DNA of 64,000 nt from Niveibacterium umoris (GTDB lineage Bacteria; Pseudomonadota; Gammaproteobacteria; Burkholderiales; Rhodocyclaceae). Positions 17,703 to 26,095 of the stretch are shown in pieces (the first letter of the stretch is position 1; each line of letters opens with the position of its first letter). The translations under genes were made by a program, and so were the position numbers. Location of the stretch: the NCBI RefSeq assembly GCF_014197015.1, contig NZ_JACIET010000002.1, positions 62,001-126,000 on the forward strand, in the 5' to 3' direction. The notes beneath the pieces were generated by a model, which saw nothing but the letters and a program-made list of their open reading frames with translations, was not told the origin of the DNA and did no database searches.

Positions 17703-19040
17703 TTGACGAATGCGTCCGCTGTTGGCGGTAAGCCCGGAATCCACATACTCGCCAAACCGATCGGCGCAGTGTGCGACATCGCGTGCGATTACTGCTTTTA
17801 CCTTGAGAAGCGAGCGCTTTTCCCGGGTAGCGAGCAGTTCAAGATGCCCGAGGCGGTACTTGCGAAATACATAGAGGAATACGTCGCCGCGCAATCCACC
17901 CCGGTGGTGGAGTTCGTCTGGCACGGCGGTGAACCGACGCTGCTGGGCATTGACTTCTTCCGCCGCGTCGTTGAGTTGCAGCAGCCTTTCCGTGCGCAGC
18001 GTGAGATCCGTAACGTGCTGCAAACCAACGGGCTGCATCTGAACGACGAATGGTGCAGGTTCTTCAAGCAGAACGAATTCTTTATCGGGATCAGCCTCGA
18101 TGGCCCGCAGGCCATCCACGACCGTTACCGCAAGGATCGCCACGGTGCTGGCACTTTCGAGCGCGTCATGGCCGGTGTTCGTCTGCTGCAGCAACACGGG
18201 GTCGAGTTCAACGCACTCGCCTGTGTCGGCAGGGAGACGGCACAGCACCCGCTAGAGGTCTATCGATTCTTCAAGGCAGCGGGCATCAACTTCGTTCAAT
18301 TCACGCCGATCGTGGAGCGGGAGCCCGATGCCGAAACCAAGGCAATCAAACTCTGGCTCGCCCGCCCGTCGGTCCTTGATCGCCAGGAGCCAAATGCGCG
18401 CGTTACACCGTGGACCGTCGAGCCTGAGGCCTACGGCGACTTCCTGATTGCGATCTACGAAGAATGGGTGCGCAACGACGTCGGTTCGGTCTTCGTCATG
18501 AATTTTGAATGGGCGCTGACTGCGTGGCTCGGCGAATCATCACCTGTTTGCATCTTCGCGAAGCAATGCGGGCGAGCAGTGGCGATGGAGCACGATGGCA
18601 GCGTGTTTGCGTGCGACCACTATGTCTATCCGGAATATCGGCTTGGCAATGTGATGCGTGATTCGCTTGAGGCGATGGTCGATCGTTCGGTGGCGTCCGG
18701 CTTTGGCCCGCACAAGGAAGCGACGTTGCCGCAGTACTGCCGTACTTGTGAGGTGAAGGAAGCCTGCTGGGGCGGCTGCCCGAAGCACCGCTTCGCGATG
18801 ACGCCGGACGGCGAGCCCGGGCTCCATTACTTGTGTGCGGGCTACAAGAAGTTCTTCAAGCATATCCGCAAGTACCTGCGTGCCATGGCGACCTTGATCG
18901 AGAACGACCTTCCCGCCTCGGCGGTGATGGAGGCAACCAAAGGCCCCTTGATCATCACGAAAGCGCCACCGCGTGAAGGCAGTGCCGTCACGATGGGCAT
19001 GAACGCCAAGGCGAGCCCGCCCTCCGGCGGGTCAGTCTGA
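17703..19040 (+). CDS. Anaerobic sulfatase-maturating radical SAM enzyme (anSME)
   Basis: A 445-aa cytoplasmic radical SAM/SPASM enzyme that would oxidise the active-site Ser or Cys of sulfatases to formylglycine before export. Cys24, Cys28 and Cys31 (CDIACDYCFY) form the CX3CX2C cluster. HGGEPTLLG is the glycine-rich SAM-binding motif. The C-terminal SPASM region carries CGRAVAMEHDGSVFACDHYV and CRTCEVKEACWGGCPKHR plus YLCAGY for two auxiliary clusters. The proposed start is TTG with an AGGGGGC site 4-6 nt upstream. It follows the Ser-type sulfatase by 66 nt, the expected partner. Confidence 0.92.
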   Translation: MTNASAVGGKPGIHILAKPIGAVCDIACDYCFYLEKRALFPGSEQFKMPEAVLAKYIEEYVAAQSTPVVEFVWHGGEPTLLGIDFFRRVVELQQPFRAQREIRNVLQTNGLHLNDEWCRFFKQNEFFIGISLDGPQAIHDRYRKDRHGAGTFERVMAGVRLLQQHGVEFNALACVGRETAQHPLEVYRFFKAAGINFVQFTPIVEREPDAETKAIKLWLARPSVLDRQEPNARVTPWTVEPEAYGDFLIAIYEEWVRNDVGSVFVMNFEWALTAWLGESSPVCIFAKQCGRAVAMEHDGSVFACDHYVYPEYRLGNVMRDSLEAMVDRSVASGFGPHKEATLPQYCRTCEVKEACWGGCPKHRFAMTPDGEPGLHYLCAGYKKFFKHIRKYLRAMATLIENDLPASAVMEATKGPLIITKAPPREGSAVTMGMNAKASPPSGGSV

Positions 19041-19065
19041 GATCTTCGACCTGCGAGGCCGCGAC

Positions 19066-19989
19066 ATGAGGCGTTTCAGATCACTGTGCCGAGCGTTGAT
19101 CCTGGTCGTGTTCGGGGCACTGGCCATTCAGTGCTGCCATGCGCAGTCTCTCGAACCGCGCAACTATGCAAATCTGCCGGTCGGCATGAACTTTCTGATT
19201 GTCGGCGCCAGCCACACTCGGGGAGGGATCGCCTTTGATGCGGCGCTTCCGGTCCGGAATCCGGAGTTGGATGTTTGGACGACCGTTGTAGCGTATGCGC
19301 ACGCATTCGAGTTTCAGGGCCAGACGGGGCGCATTGATCTGGCGCTGCCCTATGCACGGATGTCGGGCAATGCGGAATATGCCGGCCAGCGAACCGACCG
19401 CGAACAACATGGTTTCACCGATTCGGTAGTCCGCCTGGCGTTGAACCTGAAGGGGGCACCGCCACTGATCTTGCCGGAGTTTGCGCGGTTTGAGCCCGAC
19501 CTGATTGTCGGGACGAGCCTGCAGATCACGGCCCCGACGGGCAGCTACGACCCGGCATACGTGGTCAACCTTGGCAGCAACCGCTGGAGTTTCAAGCCCG
19601 AGCTTGGGCTCTCCAAGGCGTTGGGGCCGCTATCGCTTGAGCTGGCGGGCGCGGTCACCCTGTTTACGCGGAATACCAATTTCTATGGGGGCAGCACGCG
19701 TCGGCAAGATCCGCTCTATTCGGTACAGGTGCACGGCGTCTATAACTTTGCCACTGCGGTATGGGCATCCATCAGCGCGACGTACTACGGCGGCGGTCGG
19801 ACCTACGTCAACGACGTGGCTGATGATGACCGCCAGGAAAACTGGCGCATCGGTGCCGCCTTTTCGGTGCCGATTGGTCGCCACTATTCATTGAAGTTGT
19901 CGGCGAGTGATGGGGTATATGCCCGAACGGGAAACAACATGAGTCTTCTGAGCCTGGCATTGCAGACCCGTTGGGGAGGAGGACTTTGA
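19066..19989 (+). CDS. Outer-membrane transporter-like protein (Phenol_MetA_deg family)
   Basis: A 307-aa protein with a signal peptide (ending QCCHAQ) and a beta-rich body. LEPRNYANLPVGMNFLIVG, then LALPYARMSG, then LQITAPTGSYDP, and the terminal pattern with SLLSLALQTRW are typical of PF13557, a family of barrels proposed to pass hydrophobic or aromatic compounds. It starts 25 nt after the maturase gene and so is probably co-transcribed. Together with the earlier barrel it suggests uptake of, or surface interaction with, the sulfated substrate; that link is inference. Confidence 0.75.
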   Translation: MRRFRSLCRALILVVFGALAIQCCHAQSLEPRNYANLPVGMNFLIVGASHTRGGIAFDAALPVRNPELDVWTTVVAYAHAFEFQGQTGRIDLALPYARMSGNAEYAGQRTDREQHGFTDSVVRLALNLKGAPPLILPEFARFEPDLIVGTSLQITAPTGSYDPAYVVNLGSNRWSFKPELGLSKALGPLSLELAGAVTLFTRNTNFYGGSTRRQDPLYSVQVHGVYNFATAVWASISATYYGGGRTYVNDVADDDRQENWRIGAAFSVPIGRHYSLKLSASDGVYARTGNNMSLLSLALQTRWGGGL

Positions 19990-20222
19990 CTGTCCGGATA
20001 CGCACGCAGTGAGTGCCAGTCAAAAGGACATCGGATTAATGCATCAAGCCGCACAGGGCCAACCCATTACGGAGGCCGGGGCTGCGCGCTAAGCAGATCA
20101 CCAATTTGAGCAGAACCGGCATCCATTGTTGCTTCCGTCTGCAGCATTCAGGTGCCCTCTACGTCGGCGCTGAGTTGGCAACGACGACACGTATTACGTA
20201 CAAGTTCGAGGAGGAGATGCAA

Positions 20223-21737
20223 ATGAAGACTAAACCCATGATGGCAGTGCTCGCTGGTGTGCTCGCTTGCGTATTGGCTGCAAGCCCGGCAGAAGCGAAG
20301 AAACCGCCAAAGATGAAGATGACGACCGAGGTTCCGGCCGGCGTCGCCATACCAGACAAGGTCGCGACCCGCTTGGGCACCTTGAAGTTCTTCGACGGCT
20401 TCCCTGACGACGCGACGGTTGAAAAGCTCTACGACAATCTCGACTTCCAACGCGCCGTGCAGGCGTATCTGCTGGGGCTCGCGCCGGTCAATCAACTGGC
20501 CAATCGCAAGGGGATCGCTGAACTCGGGCCGATCAACACGACCGTACCGATCTTCGAGGATCGCATGGACTCTAAGTCCCTGTTCCTCACGCCCAACAAC
20601 AACACGCCATACACGTGGTTCTGGCTGGACCTGCGCGGCGGGCCGCTAGTCCTCGAAGTACCGCCGAATGTGCTCGGGCTGATGGATGACATGTGGTACA
20701 GCTTTGTCACCGATATCGGCCTGGTTGGACCTGACAAGGGCAAGGGTGGCAAGTATCTGATCCTGCCGCCTGGCTACACGGGCGAAGTCCCGGCGGGTTA
20801 CTTCGTCGTGCGCCCTGCGACCTTCAGCGTCTGGGTGCCGTGGCGCTCCTTCCTCGTTGATGGTGATCCGAAGCCGGGCGTGGACGTCGTCGAGAAGCAC
20901 ACCAAGATCTATCTCCTGAAGGACGCTGCGAATCCACCGCCGGTCAAATTCGTGCACGTCTCCGGGAAGGATTTCAGCACCTTGGCGCCGGCGGACTATC
21001 CATTCTGGGATTACCTGAACCAGGTGGTGCAGGAAGAGCCGACCGAATCGATCGATCCGGTCACGCTTGGCCTGTACGCATCGATCGGCATCCAGAAGGG
21101 CAAGCCTTTTGCGCCCGATGCGCGCATGAAGAAGATCCTGACCGAGGCTGCATTGGTCGGCGATGCCACGGCGCGTGCCATCAATAGCCGCTTCCGGATC
21201 AAGGAGAGCTACTACTACCCCAACAGCGCGTGGCGCTCGGGTTTCTATGGCGGCTACAAGTTTGAGCAGGACGGCGCGCGGGTACTCGATGCCTACTCCG
21301 CGTTCTTCTTCTATGCCACCGGTGTGACGCCTGCGATGGATTCGAAGACCGTCGGTGAGGGCTCGCAGTACATGGCGGCTTTTGTGGACGCCAACGGTCG
21401 CCCGTTCGACGGAGGCAAGAATTACAAGCTGCATCTGCCGCCGAACATCCCTGTCAAGCAGTTCTGGTCGGTCATTCTTTATGACAACCAGACCCGCTCA
21501 ATGCTCCAGACCGACCAAAAATGGCCTGCCGTCACCAGCCAGAACAAGACGGTGTTGATCAATCCGGACGGCTCGGTCGATGTCTACTTTGGACCGAAGG
21601 CCCCCGCTGGCAAGGAGAACAACTGGGTGCAAACCATTCCCGGCAAGGGATGGAATACCCTTCTGCGCCTCTACGGGCCGCTGCAACCTTGGTTCGACAA
21701 GACATGGCGGCCAAGCGAGATTGAGTTGATCAAGTAA
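20223..21737 (+). CDS. Secreted DUF1254/DUF1214 protein
   Basis: A 504-aa protein with a signal peptide (MKTKPMMAVLAGVLACVLAA, cleaved near SPAEA). The DUF1254 domain covers about residues 45-200, with FFDGFPDDATVEKLYDNLDF and SLFLTPNNNTPYTWFW. The DUF1214 domain covers about 370-480, with YKLHLPPNIPVKQFWSVILY and the YFGPKAP block. The start is either 20223 or an ATG two codons upstream; a GAGGAGGAG site precedes both. The family has no established reaction. It is the last gene of the sulfatase cluster, separated from the previous gene by 233 bp. Confidence 0.9.
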   Translation: MKTKPMMAVLAGVLACVLAASPAEAKKPPKMKMTTEVPAGVAIPDKVATRLGTLKFFDGFPDDATVEKLYDNLDFQRAVQAYLLGLAPVNQLANRKGIAELGPINTTVPIFEDRMDSKSLFLTPNNNTPYTWFWLDLRGGPLVLEVPPNVLGLMDDMWYSFVTDIGLVGPDKGKGGKYLILPPGYTGEVPAGYFVVRPATFSVWVPWRSFLVDGDPKPGVDVVEKHTKIYLLKDAANPPPVKFVHVSGKDFSTLAPADYPFWDYLNQVVQEEPTESIDPVTLGLYASIGIQKGKPFAPDARMKKILTEAALVGDATARAINSRFRIKESYYYPNSAWRSGFYGGYKFEQDGARVLDAYSAFFFYATGVTPAMDSKTVGEGSQYMAAFVDANGRPFDGGKNYKLHLPPNIPVKQFWSVILYDNQTRSMLQTDQKWPAVTSQNKTVLINPDGSVDVYFGPKAPAGKENNWVQTIPGKGWNTLLRLYGPLQPWFDKTWRPSEIELIK

Positions 21738-21756
21738 GCCAGGACCCACGCAACGA

Positions 21757-21798
21757 CCAGCCCAACTGATGGCGATAACGCGCCGTTAGTTGGGCTGG
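21757..21798 (+). terminator. Inverted repeat after the DUF1254 gene
   Basis: The 11-bp arms 21757-21767 (CCAGCCCAACT) and 21788-21798 are exact reverse complements around a 20-nt loop, starting 19 nt after the stop codon. A weak T-containing tract follows. It is the probable end of the sulfatase-cluster transcript. Confidence 0.55.
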
Positions 21799-21887
21799 CT
21801 TCGTTTGGGCACCGATCGTTAGTCGTAGGCTCGTTTCAACGACCGCTTAGTGGCTTGGTGTTGTTGCAGAGTCACGTTCGCCCAATG

Positions 21888-21918
21888 ACGGCAACCGCTG
21901 CGGAGCCGCGGTTGCCGT
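21888..21918. repeat. Perfect 11-bp inverted repeat, 9-nt loop
   Basis: ACGGCAACCGC at 21888-21898 pairs exactly with 21908-21918. It lacks a T-run and lies in the gene-free area beside the Tn7-like end. It may be a second terminator or a relic of another element. Confidence 0.5.
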
Positions 21919-22102
21919 GAAAAGATTGAACGTCCGCTTTGGGTCGAGCCCTGCCCTCGACTGGCGATGTGCATCTGACCGCTTACAGCCTTATGCCGTC
22001 GGGTACGACGTTGCACCGACGGCTTTGCTGGCCTGTTACGCGACGCACGCGCCCTCAGGCCGCGTCAGATCCAGGTTTCCTTCTCCGGATCGCAGGCTCA
22101 GC

Positions 22103-22257
22103 CTAGTTTTCGACTTTATTTCCGCCTGCAGCCTTGAAAGGTTTTTGTCACCCAGCACCCGCCAACGTCTTGCGGCACATGACTTCGGCGGGTTTTTCCT
22201 GCGGAGAGCTAGTTTTCGACTTTATTGTTTAGTTTTCGACTTTAATTGCCGGGAACA
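22103..22257 (-). mobile_element. Tn7-like transposon end (glmS-proximal), with TnsB-type repeats
   Basis: Read on the minus strand from 22257, the sequence begins TGTTCCCGGCAAT and then TAAAGTCGAAAACTA. Tn7 itself begins TGTGGGCGGACAA and then TAAAGTCTTAAACT, so the terminal TGT and the 13-nt distance to the first TnsB site are the same. Three copies of TAGTTTTCGACTTTA occur (plus-strand coordinates 22104-22118, 22210-22224, 22230-22244). The terminus is 24 bp beyond the glmS stop codon, the classical Tn7 insertion point. No tnsABCDE genes and no second end were found in the window. Confidence 0.75.
22157..22197 (+). terminator. Rho-independent terminator inside the transposon end
   Basis: The 7-bp stem ACCCGCC (22157-22163) pairs with GGCGGGT (22187-22193) and runs into a T5 tract on the plus strand. 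It lies between the distant and the paired TnsB-like repeats and would stop plus-strand transcripts entering glmS antisense. Confidence 0.6.
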
Positions 22258-22320
22258 AAATCAGAACACGTTCCCTTTGATTCACTCGACCGTAACGCTC
22301 TTCGCGAGGTTTCTTGGCTT
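22258..22320 (-). other. attTn7-like attachment site at the glmS 3' end
   Basis: This comprises the end of glmS (coding LAKSVTVE and stop), which is the conserved TnsD-recognition region in known systems, and the 24 bp up to the transposon terminus. AAATC at 22258-22262 would be the 5-bp target duplication copy next to this end. The partner copy was not found. Confidence 0.6.
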
Positions 22321-24108
22321 GTCGACGTCAGTACCGCGGGCGCAGGCGGTGTGATACGCGAGCAGTTGCAGTGGCACGACGTGAAGGATCGGTGAGAGCG
22401 GCCCGTAGTGCTCCGGCATGCGGATCACGTGGATGCCGGATTCGCTCTCGATGTGGGTGTCCGCATCGGCGAATACGTAGAGCTCGCCGCCGCGGGCGCG
22501 CACTTCCTGCATGTTGCTCTTGAGCTTGTCGACCAGGGCATCGTTCGGCGCCACCGTAACAACCGGCATGGACGCATCAACCAATGCCAGCGGGCCATGC
22601 TTGAGTTCGCCCGCCGGGTAGGCCTCGGCGTGGATGTAGGAGATCTCCTTCAACTTCAGAGCCCCTTCGAGCGCGATCGGGTAGTGCAGGCCACGGCCGA
22701 GGAAAAGCGCGTTCTGTTTCTTTGCGAACTCTTCTGACCAGGCCATGATCTGGGGTTCGAGCGCGAGCACCGCTTGCAATGCAACCGGCAGATGACGCAT
22801 GGCTTTGAGGTGCGTTGCCTCGGCCTCTGCAGAGAGTTTTCCGCGCACCTTGGCGAGTGCGAGCGTGAGCAGGAACAGGCCCGCGAGCTGGGTAGTGAAA
22901 GCCTTTGTGGATGCGACACCGATCTCGACACCGGCGCGGGTGATGTAGGCGAGCTTGCACTCGCGCACCATCGCAGAAGTCGATACGTTGCAGATCGTCA
23001 GCGTGTTTGCCATGCCGAGGCCGCGTGCGTGTTTCAGCGCGGCGATGGTGTCGGCAGTCTCGCCGGATTGCGAGATCGTGACGACCAGGCTGTTGGGGTT
23101 GGGCACGCTGTCGCGATAGCGGTATTCGCTTGCAATCTCCACGTTGGTCGGGATCTGCGCGATCGATTCGAGCCAGTACTTCGCAGTCGAGCCAGCGTAG
23201 TAGCTGGTGCCACAGGCGAGGATCAGCACAGAGTCAATCCCCTTGAAGATGGCTTCTGCCCCTTCGCCGAACAAGTCGGGCGTAATCGCTTCAATGCCCT
23301 GCAGGGTGTCCCCCACCGCGCGCGGCTGTTCGAAGATCTCCTTCTGCATGAAGTGGCGATACGGGCCCAATTCGGCGGCGCCGGTATGGGCGTGCACGGT
23401 GCGCACCGGGCGTTCGACCCGTACGAAACCCTCTTTCGCGCGTGCCTCGATCCAGTACTTGCCGAGTTGAAGATCGACGACGTCGCCCTCTTCCAGATAG
23501 ATGATCTGGTCGGTCACGCCGGCCAACGCCATCGCATCGGAGGCGACGAAGTTCTCGCCCTTCCCCACGCCCAAGACCATTGGCGAGCCCTCACGCGCAC
23601 CGACGACGCGGTGTGGCTCATCGCGGCAGAACACCGCAATCCCGTAGGCCCCCTTAAGGCGCGCGGTCGCACGCTTGACGGCATCGAACAGATCGCCGTC
23701 GTAGAGCGAGTCGACCAGATGCGCGATGACCTCGGTATCAGTCTGGCTATCGAAAACGTAGCCCTTGGCCTTGAGTTCGGCACGCAGTTCGTCGTGGTTC
23801 TCGATGATGCCGTTGTGGACCAGCGCGATCCGGTCGCGCGAAAAATGCGGATGCGCGTTATGCACCGCAGGCGCACCGTGGGTTGCCCAGCGGGTATGCG
23901 CAATACCGGTGAAGCCCTCGACCTTCTCGGCCGCCACCTGCGCATCCAGTTCAGCCACGCGCGAGGTGCTGCGGGCGCGCCGCAGGGCCCCATCCTGATG
24001 GACCGCGACGCCGCAAGAATCGTAGCCGCGGTACTCAAGCCGCTTGAGGCCTTCAACCAGGATCGGAACGATATTGCGTTGAGACACTGCACCGACGATG
24101 CCGCACAT
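22282..24108 (-). CDS. glmS: Glutamine-fructose-6-phosphate aminotransferase (isomerising)
   Basis: A 608-aa enzyme making glucosamine-6-phosphate from fructose-6-phosphate and glutamine, the first step of UDP-GlcNAc synthesis. The N-terminal glutaminase domain starts MCGIVGAV with catalytic Cys2. Two SIS domains follow, with [31 protein letters not shown] and the C-terminal LAKSVTVE. The length is normal. The gene ends at the Tn7-type attachment site. glmU lies about 2 kb away on the same strand, a partial clustering of the pathway. Confidence 0.98.
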   Translation of the reverse strand: MCGIVGAVSQRNIVPILVEGLKRLEYRGYDSCGVAVHQDGALRRARSTSRVAELDAQVAAEKVEGFTGIAHTRWATHGAPAVHNAHPHFSRDRIALVHNGIIENHDELRAELKAKGYVFDSQTDTEVIAHLVDSLYDGDLFDAVKRATARLKGAYGIAVFCRDEPHRVVGAREGSPMVLGVGKGENFVASDAMALAGVTDQIIYLEEGDVVDLQLGKYWIEARAKEGFVRVERPVRTVHAHTGAAELGPYRHFMQKEIFEQPRAVGDTLQGIEAITPDLFGEGAEAIFKGIDSVLILACGTSYYAGSTAKYWLESIAQIPTNVEIASEYRYRDSVPNPNSLVVTISQSGETADTIAALKHARGLGMANTLTICNVSTSAMVRECKLAYITRAGVEIGVASTKAFTTQLAGLFLLTLALAKVRGKLSAEAEATHLKAMRHLPVALQAVLALEPQIMAWSEEFAKKQNALFLGRGLHYPIALEGALKLKEISYIHAEAYPAGELKHGPLALVDASMPVVTVAPNDALVDKLKSNMQEVRARGGELYVFADADTHIESESGIHVIRMPEHYGPLSPILHVVPLQLLAYHTACARGTDVDKPRNLAKSVTVE

Positions 24109-24249
24109 GGAGCACTCCGTGTTTGCTTGGTAGAGATGCCGGAACTATAGGCGGCGTTACGCGCAATGGGTTTGCAAATCTCACACCAAAGAGCAAGAAT
24201 CTTTCACGCACCACGATACGTGCAATTTTATTTCACTCCGAGCTTCGCG

Positions 24250-24744
24250 ATGAATGAATCAGACAAAGCAGGGCTTGCGCTGGATGCGACGGAGCTGCGA
24301 ATCCTTGAACAGTTGCAGCGCGATGCCGCATTGACCAATCACGCCTTGGCGGAGCAGGTTCATGTCTCACCGGCGACATGCCTGCGGCGGGTGCGGCGCC
24401 TGGTCAAGCTTGGCGTCATCGAACGGCAGGTGGCGATCCTGTCGCCTGACCATCTCGGCGCCGGCCTTACTGCAATTGTCGAGGTAACGCTCGAAACCCA
24501 GTCGAACGAGCAACTCACTGCTTTTGAAGCGGCGGCCGACAGCGCGCGGGAGGTACAACAGTGCTACCGCGTTTCAAGCGGCCCGGACTTCGTGCTGATC
24601 CTTCAGGTCGCCGACATGGCCGCGTATCAGGCGGCCGCACACCGCCTGTTCGCGGGCAACGCGCATGTGCGGAATGTGCGCACTTTCTTCTCGCTCAAAC
24701 GCAGCAAGTTCTCGCCGGCGATCCACCTGCCCCCCGCTGCATGA
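24250..24744 (+). CDS. Lrp/AsnC-family regulator
   Basis: A 164-aa regulator with an N-terminal winged helix (ALTNHALAEQVHVSPATCLRR) and a C-terminal RAM/ligand domain (CYRVSSGPDFVLILQVADMA). The ATG at 24250 is used because it puts the HTH at the normal position; an upstream extension has no support. It is divergent from glmS, with starts 141 bp apart. The target is unknown; the neighbouring genes do not point to a particular amino acid. Confidence 0.9.
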   Translation: MNESDKAGLALDATELRILEQLQRDAALTNHALAEQVHVSPATCLRRVRRLVKLGVIERQVAILSPDHLGAGLTAIVEVTLETQSNEQLTAFEAAADSAREVQQCYRVSSGPDFVLILQVADMAAYQAAAHRLFAGNAHVRNVRTFFSLKRSKFSPAIHLPPAA

Positions 24745-24785
24745 GCGGGTCTGCATCGCATACGCAGCGTGTAGCGGTAACGACC

Positions 24786-25265
24786 TCAGCGTGATGACGA
24801 AGCTTGGTCGCACGCATCCGGCGCCCTCACGTAATCGACATCGAATTCCTCGCTGTGGCAGCGGACGAACCCGTGCCTGAGGTAGAACGCATTCGCAGGG
24901 CTATCGCGCAAGGCGGTTACCCGCAGCGGCAAACCGGATCGCACACTTTCGCCGATCAGCGATTTCATCACCGCGCTGCCGATACCGCGACCTTGCACCG
25001 CGGGCACAAGGTACAAGTGCTGCAGCACCAGCGCGTGATCGGCACGACGCAGCATGAAGAAACCGACCCGCTCACCGTCACTGACGATATGACGAGTCAG
25101 CGCGGGAACCCAGCTCGCAGCCAGGCGATCGCGCGCGCGGACAGCATCGAAGCGACCGATGCGTTCAAGGCTTTCTCTCATGGCCGCGATGCGGATTGTG
25201 GCGAGCGCTTCGAAATCCGCGGCACAGGCGGGTTCATAGCGAAGCCCGCTGGATTCTCCGCTCAC
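24786..25265 (-). CDS. GNAT-family N-acetyltransferase
   Basis: A 159-aa cytoplasmic acetyltransferase with the acetyl-CoA-binding motif VPAVQGRGIGSAVMKSLI (residues about 88-105) and the C-terminal DSPANAFYLRHGFV. Its start overlaps the end of the upstream solute-binding gene by 4 nt, so translation is probably coupled. The substrate is unknown. Confidence 0.87.
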   Translation of the reverse strand: MSGESSGLRYEPACAADFEALATIRIAAMRESLERIGRFDAVRARDRLAASWVPALTRHIVSDGERVGFFMLRRADHALVLQHLYLVPAVQGRGIGSAVMKSLIGESVRSGLPLRVTALRDSPANAFYLRHGFVRCHSEEFDVDYVRAPDACDQASSSR

Positions 25266-26095
25266 GGCGCGGACTCGCGCGCGCGGCGCGGCAGGCGGGC
25301 ACGCTTTGCCTTGGCCTCGCCGATGTAGCGTGCAAGGATCTTCGTTGTCGTGCCGTCTTCGTACATGCCCTGAATGCTGCGACCGAGCAGTTGCGCATCT
25401 TGCGGATCAAGCGGCGGCGACAACAAGGTCCACCCCACCACTTGCGGCGGCGCGCCAGCGTATTCGAGCACCTCGATCCGAGCCATCGATTTCAGCGCAT
25501 TCAGCTTGCGGTGATACGCCAAGGGCGACTGCAAGGCCGCATCAATGCGGCCTGCGGCGAGCTTCCTCAACAGATCATCGATCGAGCTCGACTCGTCGAC
25601 CCGGGTCGGGCCGAGCTGGTTGAACAGTGCATCGATTTCGGCGCCATACTGAATGCCGCGCACACGCCCGAAAACGAGCCGCTTGTCGGCGATGACCGCG
25701 TCGACCGTGAGCGGCTGAGGCGCACGCTGCACGTTGACCAGCATGTCGTGCACCACGCTGTCGGTCGCGATGAAGCGATAGCCCGGCGCCGGGGCGCGTT
25801 CGGCCGAAAACGGCAGCAGCGCGATCTCTCCCTGTTTGCGCATCGCCTGCAAGCGCGCCGCAGGCACATCCGTCACGCTCAGCGAGCACTGACTGCGCCG
25901 CGCCAGCTCGGCAACCAGATCGTATGCGTAACCACTCAGGCGCCCGTCAGCCTCGCGCACCAACACTTCGCCGTACAAGGGGAAAGGCAGTTCGTAGGCC
26001 TGACGGCAGCCGCCATCAGCCCGCACCACGCCTTGTCCGAACAGCGCAACTGCAGCGCTGAACGCGAGCAAAGCCTGACGCATTCTGGCGATCAC
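25262..26095 (-). CDS. Periplasmic solute-binding protein (SBP_bac_3-like)
   Basis: A 277-aa protein with a signal peptide (ending [10 protein letters not shown]) and a type II periplasmic-binding fold: [33 protein letters not shown] and [17 protein letters not shown] are typical. It overlaps glmU by 4 nt upstream and the GNAT gene by 4 nt downstream. No permease or ATPase genes are adjacent, so it may be a stand-alone sensor-like binding protein of the type common in betaproteobacteria. Confidence 0.82.
   Translation of the reverse strand: MIARMRQALLAFSAAVALFGQGVVRADGGCRQAYELPFPLYGEVLVREADGRLSGYAYDLVAELARRSQCSLSVTDVPAARLQAMRKQGEIALLPFSAERAPAPGYRFIATDSVVHDMLVNVQRAPQPLTVDAVIADKRLVFGRVRGIQYGAEIDALFNQLGPTRVDESSSIDDLLRKLAAGRIDAALQSPLAYHRKLNALKSMARIEVLEYAGAPPQVVGWTLLSPPLDPQDAQLLGRSIQGMYEDGTTTKILARYIGEAKAKRARLPRRARESAP

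Larger units (their letters stand above)
21738..22281. other. Gene-free 544 bp between DUF1254 gene and glmS
   Basis: No protein-coding gene is supported here. It holds two perfect 11-bp inverted repeats, a rho-independent terminator and a Tn7-like transposon end, each listed separately. Confidence 0.7.

Noticed and set aside
22774-24150. A long plus-strand open frame opposite glmS
   Set aside because: It is the antisense of the conserved glmS and shows no domain of its own.
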